The translations under genes and the position numbers were made by a program. The notes beneath the pieces are model-generated. The model ran no database searches. It saw nothing but the letters and a program-made list of their open reading frames with translations, and was not told the origin of the DNA. Positions 1 through 9,459 of a stretch of 25,743 nucleotides of DNA are shown here, piece after piece. This stretch comes from Candidatus Omnitrophota bacterium (lineage in GTDB: Bacteria > Omnitrophota > Koll11 > Zapsychrales > Zapsychraceae): NCBI GenBank assembly GCA_023140095.1, contig JAGLMJ010000007.1, forward strand, positions 1-25,743, read 5' to 3'. How positions within the stretch are numbered: position 1 is the first letter of the stretch; each line of letters starts with the position of its first letter.

Positions 1-2862
1 GATACCGATCCGATTTATGAAGGCGATCTTGTACAGGTTGTCACGATCACGTATAACGAGACGATGGATGCGGGCGTTGATCCGGTGATCAGTTTCGCGG
101 GCAACGTCGGCGCGATCACAACGCAAGGCAACGGCGCCTGGAGCGTCGGCAATACGGTCTGGACCGAGAGCTTTGATGTTACGGATGCGAATGAGGAAAC
201 CCCGACCGTAACGGTTACCTCATCGGCCGCGGAAGATTTGACCGGCAACGCGGAAGGGGCATCCACCGAGGATACCTTTGAGATCGATACCCTTGCGCCG
301 GCGGGCTATACCGTTGATATTAATCAGGCGGAAATCGATATCGGCAATGAAGCGGCCATGTCCTTTACGTTCACCGACGCGGTATTATTGACGACCTACA
401 ATTATTCTGTCGACGATACGAACGGCACGACCCCGGCCGTAACGGGTAACGGCGCTATAGGCGGGACAGGGGATACGATCAGCGCCATCGACGTGTCTTC
501 ATTAGATGACGGCGTCTTGACGCTGACAGTTTACCTGACCGACGCCATCGGCAATCAGGGGCTTGACACGACGGATACGGTCGTCAAGGCCACGGAGATC
601 GATCCGGATCTCAGTACGGTCAGCGCCGTGCCGTTGAGCCTCGCCGTTGGGGGGGCCACGTCGATGATCACGATCACATTGCGGGATGCGAACACCAATC
701 CTGTCGACGGCAAGGAAGTCTCGCTGAGTTCCAACCGCGGGGCAACGGATACGTTCGATATCAGCGGCACGACCAATAGCAGCGGCGTGATCACCGGCAC
801 GATCACCAGCACGACCGCGGGTGTCGCGACGGTCACAGCCGTCGGGGATCCGGGAGACACGAACGTAACGATCATGCAAACGGTGGATATCACGTTCGTT
901 CCGGGCCCGATCGACGCGAACGTCAGCACGGTCAGCGTGCTTCCGGTCAGCGTTCCGGCGGATGGCTTCTCGATGTCGATCATCACCGTAACGGTATACG
1001 ACCAGTACAGCAACCCGATCAGCGGAAAGGCGGTTTCGGCGACGTCCCACCGCGGCGGAGTGGATGTCATCAATATCGGCAACATGACCAATAGCAGCGG
1101 CGTGGTCATCGGCACGATCAGCAGCACGGTTGTCGGTACGGCAACGATCACGGTCATTGCTGATCCGCCGGGAGAAAATGTGACCATTACGCAGACGGCG
1201 GATGTGCTGTTCACGGAAGTCGAGATCAATATCTATGATGTCCAGATCGACCCGATCTATGACGCGGCGAATGACGCGATCCTGATCACGACGGTTCTTT
1301 TAGAGAACGGCACGATCGTGACCGACCTTGGCAATATGACGCTGACCTATATCGGCGTCATGGATAAAGCCGGGGTGTCGCTCTCCGGGAACTTGAACGG
1401 CAGCGAGACCGTTATTGACACGATCAACGCTATTTATCATACGACATGGGATCCGGCGGCCGGTCTGACGGCCAATACGGTTTACACGATCATCGTGAGG
1501 ATCACCTATGACGGCGATATCTATTCGGGCGTCAAGGCCTTTAGTGTCAATGAACTGGGTGATCTCCTCGCTGATGTAGCGGGGATAGAGTCTAAGATCG
1601 ATACGATCCAGACGACGGTGACCAGAGTGGATGTCAAGATGGATACGGTGGAAGATAAGATCGATGCCCACGAAGATTCTCAGGCGATCTACAGGGATAC
1701 GACGGTTGACACGCTGACATTGCTGACCGGCGAGATCGGGGCAATTTTAGAGGATACCTCGACGACCTTGACAGACTTGATCTCGACCCAGGTTGCCACT
1801 GAGCTGGCCAAGGGCATTCAGGCTGAGATCATTACCCGGTCGACAACGGTCGAAACGGGATCGACCGTCTCGATCAGGTTCAGAACGTTTACGGGGCTCG
1901 TGCCGGTGCTGACGGTGTACGATCCAAGGAACATCACGAGGATCAGTAATTCGGTGATGTCCGAGATCGGCACGACCGGCATCTACGCGAGGGATGTGAC
2001 CTTCAGCACGACCTGGGGATTAGGCGACTTCACCGTGCTTATCCAAGAGCCGGTCAACGAATCGATCGACAGTGTCATGATGAACGTGGTCCAGAGCCTC
2101 GCGACGGGTTCGGGGACATCGTCCTCCTCGATCTCGACGGACTTGATCTACAGCCGCTTGACCAACATGGACAGCGATATAACGAACCTGGTCAGCGGCA
2201 TGGAAGGCGTGACGACAGCGACGGGCGATGTGAGCACGGATATTGCGCAGCTGATCGACGACCTGAACCTTGTTCGCAGCGGCCCGATGACCGCCGGGTC
2301 GATCGGCAGTATCGTGGATGCTGTGGGCGTGGCTATCGGCGATGGCGAGGATAGTGAATTTGAGACGATCCTGGCAAGGCTGGCGGGGATCGACGGGAAG
2401 CTCATGGGTATCGGCGCTGATACGGCCCTGGCGGCGTCGATGAACCAGGGCGCGATGTCTCAGTCCAACCTGATCCAGAGCATTGTTGAGCATATTAAAG
2501 GGCTGTTAGAAGAGGGCGACATCGAAGGGGCCGAAGAAGAACTGGCCAAGCTCGCAGAGAAGCTGCTTGAACTTAAGGACGGTGTCGACGGAGTGCCGGG
2601 CGCCGTGACGACAGATTCTATGGCAAAGGCCATGCAGGGATCGATCGACGAGCTTAACGCGCTGGCCGCGGAGAAGGGGATCGAAGACTTGATCCCGCCG
2701 ATCGAATTCCCCGAAGAAGGGTTGGCGGCGAAGGCGGAAGATGTGATCGCGATCAGGAACGGCGTCAGCGAGCTGAAGTCGCTGATGGTCGAGGTCAGGG
2801 GCCTCTTAGACCAAGAGATCAACAAGCCGATCGTCCACGGCTGGCTGGAGAGCGAGGAATAA
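1..2862 (+). CDS. Giant surface/adhesin-like protein, 3' part only (5' end outside window)
   Basis: The reading frame is open from base 1, so the true start lies upstream and 953 residues are visible. The visible part is built from extracellular beta-sandwich repeats. Residues 1-200 look like bacterial Ig-like segments with motifs such as DTLAPAGYTVDI. Two tandem invasin/Big_1-like repeats of about 103 residues follow (about 200-303 and 304-406), sharing STVSxxPxSxxxxG, TNSSGVxxGTIxST and TVTA/TVIA-type motifs. From about residue 408 to the end is a 540-residue module (starting VQIDPIYDAANDA, ending INKPIVHGWLE) that recurs at the C-terminus of the next gene. Its last third is predicted helical and acidic (LLEEGDIEGAEEELAKLAEK). 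I see no LPXTG, PEP-CTERM or obvious beta-barrel ending. A surface adhesin or matrix protein is inferred from the architecture; the ligand is unknown. A terminator follows at 2961-2984. Confidence 0.85.
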   Translation, partial: DTDPIYEGDLVQVVTITYNETMDAGVDPVISFAGNVGAITTQGNGAWSVGNTVWTESFDVTDANEETPTVTVTSSAAEDLTGNAEGASTEDTFEIDTLAPAGYTVDINQAEIDIGNEAAMSFTFTDAVLLTTYNYSVDDTNGTTPAVTGNGAIGGTGDTISAIDVSSLDDGVLTLTVYLTDAIGNQGLDTTDTVVKATEIDPDLSTVSAVPLSLAVGGATSMITITLRDANTNPVDGKEVSLSSNRGATDTFDISGTTNSSGVITGTITSTTAGVATVTAVGDPGDTNVTIMQTVDITFVPGPIDANVSTVSVLPVSVPADGFSMSIITVTVYDQYSNPISGKAVSATSHRGGVDVINIGNMTNSSGVVIGTISSTVVGTATITVIADPPGENVTITQTADVLFTEVEINIYDVQIDPIYDAANDAILITTVLLENGTIVTDLGNMTLTYIGVMDKAGVSLSGNLNGSETVIDTINAIYHTTWDPAAGLTANTVYTIIVRITYDGDIYSGVKAFSVNELGDLLADVAGIESKIDTIQTTVTRVDVKMDTVEDKIDAHEDSQAIYRDTTVDTLTLLTGEIGAILEDTSTTLTDLISTQVATELAKGIQAEIITRSTTVETGSTVSIRFRTFTGLVPVLTVYDPRNITRISNSVMSEIGTTGIYARDVTFSTTWGLGDFTVLIQEPVNESIDSVMMNVVQSLATGSGTSSSSISTDLIYSRLTNMDSDITNLVSGMEGVTTATGDVSTDIAQLIDDLNLVRSGPMTAGSIGSIVDAVGVAIGDGEDSEFETILARLAGIDGKLMGIGADTALAASMNQGAMSQSNLIQSIVEHIKGLLEEGDIEGAEEELAKLAEKLLELKDGVDGVPGAVTTDSMAKAMQGSIDELNALAAEKGIEDLIPPIEFPEEGLAAKAEDVIAIRNGVSELKSLMVEVRGLLDQEINKPIVHGWLESEE

Positions 2863-2863
2863 C

Positions 2864-2932
2864 TTCCGTACTCCGTATATCGTACATCGTATTATCCGAT
2901 ATGATCACGATATACTAAGTACGAAGTACGGG
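2864..2932. repeat. Heptamer-period degenerate inverted repeat (CGTAnnn type)
   Basis: Directly after the stop codon the sequence splits into 7-base units: CGTACTC, CGTATAT, CGTACAT, CGTATTA. After a short centre come GATATAC, TAAGTAC, GAAGTAC on the other arm, which are roughly the reverse complement of the first arm. It can fold into an imperfect hairpin. It is one of eight such sites in the window and is not a CRISPR, since units are short and have no spacers. Confidence 0.75.
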
Positions 2933-2960
2933 TTAAATCAGGTTTGGGGCCTGATACAAT

Positions 2961-2984
2961 AAAAAAGGGGCTCGGCCCCTTTTT
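2961..2984 (+). terminator. Rho-independent terminator (bidirectional)
   Basis: A perfect GGGGC/GCCCC stem (2967-2971 with 2975-2979) with a TCG loop is flanked by A5 on the left and T5 on the right. The A and T runs extend the stem and give a U-tract on either strand. It ends the first giant gene and separates it from the second, whose start is 24 bases downstream. Confidence 0.85.
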
Positions 2985-3007
2985 GTATGTAAAAGGGAAG
3001 TGGGAAG

Positions 3008-6000
3008 ATGAAGACCGTCGGCATGATGACAATTAACCGTATCCGAACCCCGGGGGTTCGGATGATTGCGTGCGCCTTGTGCCTTCTGGTTTGCGTCTTA
3101 TGCGCCTCGACGGCCTATGCCGCGGATATCTATTACTCCGTCGGGACAAGTGGCGCCGACTTGAAGGCTGATGCGACGGTCACGATCACGGGCGGCAATA
3201 TGGCCACGTTCTCGGCGGGCCAGCCGGAGAATGTCGGCGCCGGGGACCGGGTGACCTATAACACGTCGAGCGTCATGTATATCCGGTCGCGGATCTCACC
3301 GGCGCAATTTACCGTTGGGACAGCGACGGGCGGCGCGGTCGGCAACGGCGCCTGGCCGGTCAATACGATCCTGCGCACGTTTTCCACTTTAAATAACGCG
3401 GTCAATACGGGGGCGAGCCCGAATCCCAGCGACGCGATCTATTTAGACACAACGGACCTCACGTCGGGGCCGTACACTCTTTATATCATCTGCTACGGCG
3501 ATACGAGCGCGGATACGACAGCCGTGAACATCAGCGGTTGGATCACGGACACGCTTAGCACGGTCCATATCCTTCCCTCCAATGAAGCGCGCAATAAAGG
3601 AAGATGGGACGCGGGGGCCTACAGGCTTTCGGTCACCGGCGGCGACGGGATAACGGTCAGCGACGACAATATCACGATATCCGGCGTGCAGATCGAACTC
3701 AGCGGCGGCACGGATGACGGCATTGTCTCCGCGGCCGGCAATGATAACGTCCGCATCACGGATAACATTGTTTATTACACGGGATCGAACCCTCCGGATT
3801 CGTTGGGAATAGTGCTCGACGACGGCGGCAACGCGAATACCTTCGCAAGGATCTGGAACAATATCATCTATGATTTTCTCGGGACCGGGAATTCCGGGAT
3901 ATCCGTTGATTTCTCGGGGAGCGGCAGCAAGGCCTATCTTTATAACAATACCGTCTATAATAATACGACCGGCATCAACGATGCCTCCGGGGCGAGCAGC
4001 ATTGTCGCGAAGAATAACATTGCTTACGGGAACGGCGATAACTACGGAGGGTCGGGGACCTTTGACGCCTCCTCGCGCAATAACCTTTCCGGCCCCAATA
4101 CCGACGCGCAGATCCCGGGCGTAGGCGCCCAGGACGGTGAAGCCGTCCAGTTTATCGACGTCGCCGGCGGCGATTTCCGCCTTGCCGCTACCGACGCTGC
4201 CGCGCAAGATACGGGCGCGGACTTAAGCGCGGATGCGAACTTAAGTTTCAGCGCCGACATCGAAGGGCAATGGAGGGGGCGCCTGTGGGACATCGGGGCG
4301 GATGAGCGCGCGGCGAGAATATTACATGTGGCCAGCGCGGCGGACCCGATCGTCGTGCGGCTTGGGAACGGGGCCGTGGCCGAAGACTTTCAGCTGACCT
4401 TCACCAACGCCGCAAACGGCCTCGACATCATTCAAAAAGGCGGCTACGGCACGGCGTGGGGCAGCGACCTTGTTTCCACCGGAACGCTCTTTACCATCGG
4501 AGGGGAGTCCGGGGCGACGGTCCATACGGTCGTTCAATACGGCGCCGGCGAAGTTATTATCAGGAAGGCGCGCACGGGCGTCCTTTCGCATTACCACATT
4601 TATCCATCGGGGCGCGTCGTGATCGACGCGGCCGGGGCGAGCTCCGTTACCGTCAACCAGATTGCGACGTTCAGCGAATATGCCGACGGGACCGCGCACG
4701 CCGGCGGGGTTCACGCGTACGCGGACCTCATCGAGACGGCATCTGCGTTGTCGGGCGATTACACCTCGCCGGACACCCCGAACATTATCTCCGGAGAGCG
4801 CGTGACGGACCGCGCCTTTGATTACGGCAGCGACGGCTTTGAAGAGGGCCGCGGCAGCTATTGCGTCATTGCCTCGGCGGGAAGCGCGACCGTTGATCTT
4901 AACGGGGATGTCCAGATGCGCTACAGCCCCGCCTTTCTGCTGGAGGAATTTTACCCGAAGACGCGATCGGGCGCGACGCTGACCCTGTATTGGGACGCGA
5001 CGGACATAGTGGCAAGCGGCAGCGAAGTATGGACGGGGGCGCTCGCCTCCGTGCTGAGCGCGTCTACGGGGCTTCGCGGTACGGCGCAGGAAAATAATTC
5101 CGCCGGTGATTTCGCGTCTATCCAGACCGCTTCGAACATCAGCGATCCCGGGACATTGTCGCTATGGGTCCGGTCGTCTTCAGCCGTTAACCCTGCGGCG
5201 GATGAATATATCTTTTTCGCGGATGCTCAGATGAACCTTTATTTTGACACGTCCGGCCAATTGAATTTCAGGATCAACGCAGGCGTTGACCTGACCTACG
5301 CGGCCGATGCTTATGATCATAGCTGGCATCAGGTCACCTGTACCTGGAATTACACCACGGATGCGTACGCTCTTTATGTCGACGGGAAACCAAGGGCAAC
5401 CAGCGCGGCCACGTATACGGCCCCGACTTTGGATGCCACGATGTTCTTTACGGCGCAAGACGCGTCGGGCACAAGCCGGTTTGATGGGATGGTCGATGAG
5501 GTCCGTATTTATAATGATGTCAAGAAACCGACAGGCCGCGCGCTCTTCCATTCGCGCATGGACACGGCCGCCGACCTGACCGGCCCGCAGGTCGGGAGCG
5601 CCGGAACGGTTGCCGGAACAGTTTCCTTTACATCCGGCATGAGGGGCAGCGCGATTACTTTTGATGCCGCCGGCGAATACGCGACGATCCCAAGTTCCGG
5701 GAACATCACTGCTTCCGCCGGGACGCTGGAAATGTGGGTCAAGTCCAATGCCGCGGGCGACCCTTCCGTCGACGAGCAGCTGTTCTTCGGCGACACGGAT
5801 TTCAATATTTTCTTTGATACAAGCGGGCGGATTAATTTTCAGGTCAGTTCCGGGGTCAATTTAACCGACGCGGATGATACATATGACGCCCTGTGGCATC
5901 ACGTCAAGGCGATATGGGATTATTCCGCCGATCAATATTTCCTTTATGTCGACGGGAAGCAAGCCGCCTCAAGCGCGGCGGCCTGCGCGGCGCCTTCCAT

Positions 6001-9000
6001 GGATGCCACGATGTATCTAGGCGCGGCGGACGCGTTGGATACGAACCGTTATAACGGCTTGATCGACGGGCTCCTGATCTACGACGCGATGATCCTGCCT
6101 TACGGCGCGTATCACGTCCCGGCGGCCTGGGGCGACACCGTCGGAGAATCCGATCCAGCCGTACTTCTTTATTGGGACGCCGATTCAACGGCGTTGAATA
6201 TCGGTACGGGAAGCGCGACGCTGGGCGGAGGAATGGCTGCGGCGGCCTGCATTAACGGTTTGGGGATGGTGAATGACGCGGCGGGCGAGTACGCGTCGTT
6301 TTCAAGCGCGGGCAACATCATTAATAGCGAAGGGAGCTTAGGTTTCTGGGTTAAGTCCGCCGGTACGGGAAGTCCTTCCGGGAGCGAATACCTCTTTTAC
6401 GCGGATGCCGATCTCAATGTGTTCTTCGACGCGTCCGGCTTTATTAATTTCAATATCAGCAGCGGCGTCAATCTCCAGCATGCCGCGGATATTTATGATG
6501 CCCAGTGGCACTATGTGCGCTGCACCTGGGACTACGCCAATGACCTGCACGAGCTGTTTGTCGACGGAGTCAGGCGCGCGAGCAATACCAGCACCTATGC
6601 CGCGCCGGACGTGGACGCGACTGTTTATGTGACCGCGGAGGATAATTCGGGAACAAGCCGGTTCGACGGCAGCCTCGATGAACTGTATATAACCCATTCC
6701 GCTGCCTCGCCCGTTACCGCCAGCGCCTACGGCCTGCCCATTATGCAGCCGCAGGCAGGAACGGCGTATTCTTATCGCGTGGATGTCGGGGACGATCTGA
6801 CCGGACTGACAAGCGGGGACCGCCTGACGCCGTTAAGCGATTTTATCTCTTCGGCGACCGGTTCCGCCAGCGAATATACCCTCCAATATTTCGGGAATAT
6901 TACGACGACCGGCAGCCCGTCGATATCCGGCGCGAGCGCGATCCAGAACGCGAATGCCACAACCGTCACGCTTAGTTATACCGGAGTCGACCCGGACAAC
7001 GATACGGTCACCTATATGGCCGAGGACTGCGAGTATTCACTGGATTCCACCGACGGCAGCAACGGAACGTGGAGCGATATGACGACATCAGAAGCGACGG
7101 AAGGCTTTACCAGCGGCGGAGCCTCGTTCTCTTATGTATGGGACGCGGCAAGCGACACGAATGTGTACGACGGCATTGTTTATCTGCGGATCAAAGTGAG
7201 GGACGGTATGGGGCATGAATCGCAAAACGTTTCGATATTACCCCTTGCCGTCGATACGCTCGCGCCGACCGGCCTCGGGAGTTTCGTTATCAGCGGGAAG
7301 GCGACCACAATGATGACGCTTGCGTGGACGGTTGTTTCAGATGATAACTGGCTCAATAGCGCCCATTACGAGATCTGGTACGGGACCGTTCAGGCGGATG
7401 TCCAAAGCCCCGGCGGAACGGCTATCAAATGGGACGATTCCCGCGACGCCGGCCTGGCCGGCCGGACGACCGCGATGACAACGATCACTAACCTTACGTC
7501 GGACACGGCGTACTTCTTTAAGATCTGGGCCGTCGATGGTTTTGCCAATGAAGCGACCGTCGCGGATATCCCCGGGAGCACCAACAAGAGGCTGGTCGCA
7601 AGGGTCTATAGTGTTCAGATCGACCCCATTTATGATGCCGCTAACGACGCGATCTTAGTGACGACCTCTTTACTGACGCGAAGCGGGACGGTCGTGACAG
7701 ACTTGACGAATTTAACGTTGACCTATGTGGGCGTTCTGGACAAAGCCGGAAATCTTCTCTCCGGAAATTTAAACGGCGCCGGAGATACGATCGCGGGGAC
7801 GACGAGCGCGCTCTTCTATACGACGTGGGACCCCGCGGCCGGCCTTACGGCGAATACGACGTATACCATTCTTTCAAAGATCAGCTATAACGGGGAGACC
7901 TATTCAGGTGTTAAGGCTTTCAGCGTCGATCAGTTAGGCAGCTTAAGCCAGGACCTGGTTCTGATCGATTCCAATGCCGGCACGCTTCTGACTTCTACAA
8001 GCAGCATTGATACACAGATCAGCACGATCACTCAGATGATCGACGATCACGAAGACGATCAGGTGTCATTCAGGGATATCAGGCAACAGGAATTGGAAAC
8101 GTTTGAGACGGACGTCGGGGTTATTGCCGAAAATACATCCGCGGACCTCACGGATTTTATTCAAAATGAATTTGCTACGGAAACGCTCAAAGGTATTCAG
8201 ACAGAGCTCATTACAAGAGGGACAACGGTCGTCATAGGAACGACGGCCCTGATCAGGTTCAGAACGGCTACCGGAGTTTTACCGGTGATCACCGTTTATG
8301 ACCCTAACAATGTCACGAAGATCAGCAACGCCGCCATGAAAGAGGTCGGTATAACCGGCATCTATTCGTATGACGTTACCTTTAGCACCTCTTGGGGGCT
8401 AGGCGAGTTTACCATCCTTATTCGGGAACCGGTCAGTCAAGCGGTTGACAGCATTATGATGAACGTTGTCCAGAGCCTCACGACGGGCAGCGGCGCAGGC
8501 GACGCCTCTTCGATCACGACGGATCTGATCTATAGCCGCCTCTCTAACATGGACGGCGACATAACGAATCTGGTCGAAGGGATGGTCGATGTCAACACGG
8601 TGACGACGGATGTCAGCGGCGATATTGATCTATTGATCAAGAAACTTGGCGTTGTTCAAAGCAGCGGCGATATGGACGCTCAAACGGTCAGCGATATTCT
8701 GGGATCCGTCGGGGCGGTCATCGGCGAGGAGGGCGGTGTCGGCGAATTTGAAACGATCTTAGGGCGGCTTTCGAATCTTGAAGGAACGCTTGTCGGTATC
8801 GGCAAGAATGCGTCGGTCGCGGCCATGTTGACGGGGGATTCAAGGGAAAAAGCCAAATATATCCGGCAAGTTGCTGCCCGGGTCCAAGCGCTTATGGATG
8901 AGGGGGACCTCGAGGGGGCCCAAGAGGAACTGCTGGCTTTAGGGGAGCATTTAGTGGATCTCAAAGAAAATATGGACAAGATGCCCGGGTCCGTTACGAC

Positions 9001-9253
9001 AGACGCGCTATCAAGGGAAATGCAGGGGATGATCGGTGAGGTCAATCAAATGGCCGCGGAGAAAGGGATCGAGGGGCTGATCCCTCCGATAGAATTTGAG
9101 GAAGGCAGTAAGGCGATGGACCCGGAAGAGATCCTTGAGGTAAGAAACGAGGTCAGTCAGCTTAAGTCGATAATGGACGAAGTGAAGACCTTCCTGGACC
9201 AGGAGGTCAATAAGCCGATCATCCATGCCTGGTTCGAAGGAGATAGTTATTAA
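3008..9253 (+). CDS. Giant secreted multidomain protein: beta-helix, three LamG-like domains, Fn3-like domain, shared C-terminal module
   Basis: The protein has 2081 residues. An N-terminal Sec signal peptide is visible (hydrophobic run ACALCLLVCVLCASTAYA, probable cut before ADIYYS near residue 39). Residues about 190-440 resemble a right-handed beta-helix (NNIIYDF, YNNTVYNNTTGI, ending DIGADE). Three LamG/concanavalin A-like repeats follow at about 683-837, 878-1027 and 1078-1228, sharing NLYFDTSG/NIFFDTSG/NVFFDASG, W-H-x-V-x-C/A-T/I-W and YVDGK/FVDGV motifs. About 1295-1415 is a beta-sandwich with DPDNDTVTYMAED and YLRIKVRDG, and about 1418-1528 is Fn3-like (YFFKIWAVDGFANEA). Residues 1530-2081 repeat the C-terminal module of the preceding gene, with about half the positions identical by eye. 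I chose ATG 3008 because GGGAAG-type SD sequences precede it; ATG 3062 is possible but leaves a signal peptide without a basic n-region. Carbohydrate or matrix binding is inferred from the domains. Confidence 0.9.
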   Translation: MKTVGMMTINRIRTPGVRMIACALCLLVCVLCASTAYAADIYYSVGTSGADLKADATVTITGGNMATFSAGQPENVGAGDRVTYNTSSVMYIRSRISPAQFTVGTATGGAVGNGAWPVNTILRTFSTLNNAVNTGASPNPSDAIYLDTTDLTSGPYTLYIICYGDTSADTTAVNISGWITDTLSTVHILPSNEARNKGRWDAGAYRLSVTGGDGITVSDDNITISGVQIELSGGTDDGIVSAAGNDNVRITDNIVYYTGSNPPDSLGIVLDDGGNANTFARIWNNIIYDFLGTGNSGISVDFSGSGSKAYLYNNTVYNNTTGINDASGASSIVAKNNIAYGNGDNYGGSGTFDASSRNNLSGPNTDAQIPGVGAQDGEAVQFIDVAGGDFRLAATDAAAQDTGADLSADANLSFSADIEGQWRGRLWDIGADERAARILHVASAADPIVVRLGNGAVAEDFQLTFTNAANGLDIIQKGGYGTAWGSDLVSTGTLFTIGGESGATVHTVVQYGAGEVIIRKARTGVLSHYHIYPSGRVVIDAAGASSVTVNQIATFSEYADGTAHAGGVHAYADLIETASALSGDYTSPDTPNIISGERVTDRAFDYGSDGFEEGRGSYCVIASAGSATVDLNGDVQMRYSPAFLLEEFYPKTRSGATLTLYWDATDIVASGSEVWTGALASVLSASTGLRGTAQENNSAGDFASIQTASNISDPGTLSLWVRSSSAVNPAADEYIFFADAQMNLYFDTSGQLNFRINAGVDLTYAADAYDHSWHQVTCTWNYTTDAYALYVDGKPRATSAATYTAPTLDATMFFTAQDASGTSRFDGMVDEVRIYNDVKKPTGRALFHSRMDTAADLTGPQVGSAGTVAGTVSFTSGMRGSAITFDAAGEYATIPSSGNITASAGTLEMWVKSNAAGDPSVDEQLFFGDTDFNIFFDTSGRINFQVSSGVNLTDADDTYDALWHHVKAIWDYSADQYFLYVDGKQAASSAAACAAPSMDATMYLGAADALDTNRYNGLIDGLLIYDAMILPYGAYHVPAAWGDTVGESDPAVLLYWDADSTALNIGTGSATLGGGMAAAACINGLGMVNDAAGEYASFSSAGNIINSEGSLGFWVKSAGTGSPSGSEYLFYADADLNVFFDASGFINFNISSGVNLQHAADIYDAQWHYVRCTWDYANDLHELFVDGVRRASNTSTYAAPDVDATVYVTAEDNSGTSRFDGSLDELYITHSAASPVTASAYGLPIMQPQAGTAYSYRVDVGDDLTGLTSGDRLTPLSDFISSATGSASEYTLQYFGNITTTGSPSISGASAIQNANATTVTLSYTGVDPDNDTVTYMAEDCEYSLDSTDGSNGTWSDMTTSEATEGFTSGGASFSYVWDAASDTNVYDGIVYLRIKVRDGMGHESQNVSILPLAVDTLAPTGLGSFVISGKATTMMTLAWTVVSDDNWLNSAHYEIWYGTVQADVQSPGGTAIKWDDSRDAGLAGRTTAMTTITNLTSDTAYFFKIWAVDGFANEATVADIPGSTNKRLVARVYSVQIDPIYDAANDAILVTTSLLTRSGTVVTDLTNLTLTYVGVLDKAGNLLSGNLNGAGDTIAGTTSALFYTTWDPAAGLTANTTYTILSKISYNGETYSGVKAFSVDQLGSLSQDLVLIDSNAGTLLTSTSSIDTQISTITQMIDDHEDDQVSFRDIRQQELETFETDVGVIAENTSADLTDFIQNEFATETLKGIQTELITRGTTVVIGTTALIRFRTATGVLPVITVYDPNNVTKISNAAMKEVGITGIYSYDVTFSTSWGLGEFTILIREPVSQAVDSIMMNVVQSLTTGSGAGDASSITTDLIYSRLSNMDGDITNLVEGMVDVNTVTTDVSGDIDLLIKKLGVVQSSGDMDAQTVSDILGSVGAVIGEEGGVGEFETILGRLSNLEGTLVGIGKNASVAAMLTGDSREKAKYIRQVAARVQALMDEGDLEGAQEELLALGEHLVDLKENMDKMPGSVTTDALSREMQGMIGEVNQMAAEKGIEGLIPPIEFEEGSKAMDPEEILEVRNEVSQLKSIMDEVKTFLDQEVNKPIIHAWFEGDSY
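3041..3063. repeat. GC-rich palindrome inside the signal-peptide coding region
   Basis: This is a perfect inverted repeat with 11-base arms, ATCCGAACCCC (3041-3051) and GGGGTTCGGAT (3053-3063), around one G. It shares its CCCC-N-GGGG core with the palindromes at 19410-19430, 19442-19507 and 20781-20793. Here it is translated as part of RIRTPGVRM in the signal-peptide n-region, and its right end abuts an in-frame ATG (3062). Confidence 0.8.
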
Positions 9254-9257
9254 CAGG

Positions 9258-9284
9258 GGACGGGTGCAGGTCGTGCACCCGTCC
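9258..9284 (+). terminator. Strong stem-loop after the giant gene, probable terminator
   Basis: A perfect 11-bp stem, GGACGGGTGCA (9258-9268) with TGCACCCGTCC (9274-9284), closes a GGTCG loop five bases after the stop codon. The T-tract after it is poor (TCCATTT), so it may stabilise the mRNA 3' end rather than be a classical terminator. Confidence 0.6.
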
Positions 9285-9459
9285 TCCATTTGCGGGGGTT
9301 GAGGGTGGGGTGTAAGTCTTTCAATATTAATAGTTATATTAAAAAAATGAATTTTGTTAGTGCAACCTGATTTTAAGAAGATTATAATAAGTAAGATATT
9401 TATATTAAAAGACTGATATTTGTTAAGTGTGTTTCTATCGCAATAGGAACTTATTAACT
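9285..9459 (+). promoter_or_regulatory. AT-rich intergenic region with possible promoter
   Basis: This gap is markedly AT-rich compared with the genes on both sides. A perfect TATAAT lies at 9383-9388, 71 bases before the next start; the corresponding -35 position (about 9360-9365, GTGCAA) is poor. The stretch ATTAATAGTTATATT near 9326-9340 resembles ATTAATAGTTTGTTATATT at the right end of the window (about 25719-25737), so the two may be related regulatory sequences. I see no coding potential in it. Confidence 0.35.

Noticed and set aside
502..1229. Long minus-strand frames opposite the first giant gene
   Set aside because: Repetitive threonine/valine/isoleucine codons on the + strand leave stop-free antisense frames; composition is unlike real proteins.
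9427..9459. GTG start 11 codons upstream of the periplasmic module protein
   Set aside because: It would put extra residues before a well-formed lysine-led signal peptide and has no clear SD.
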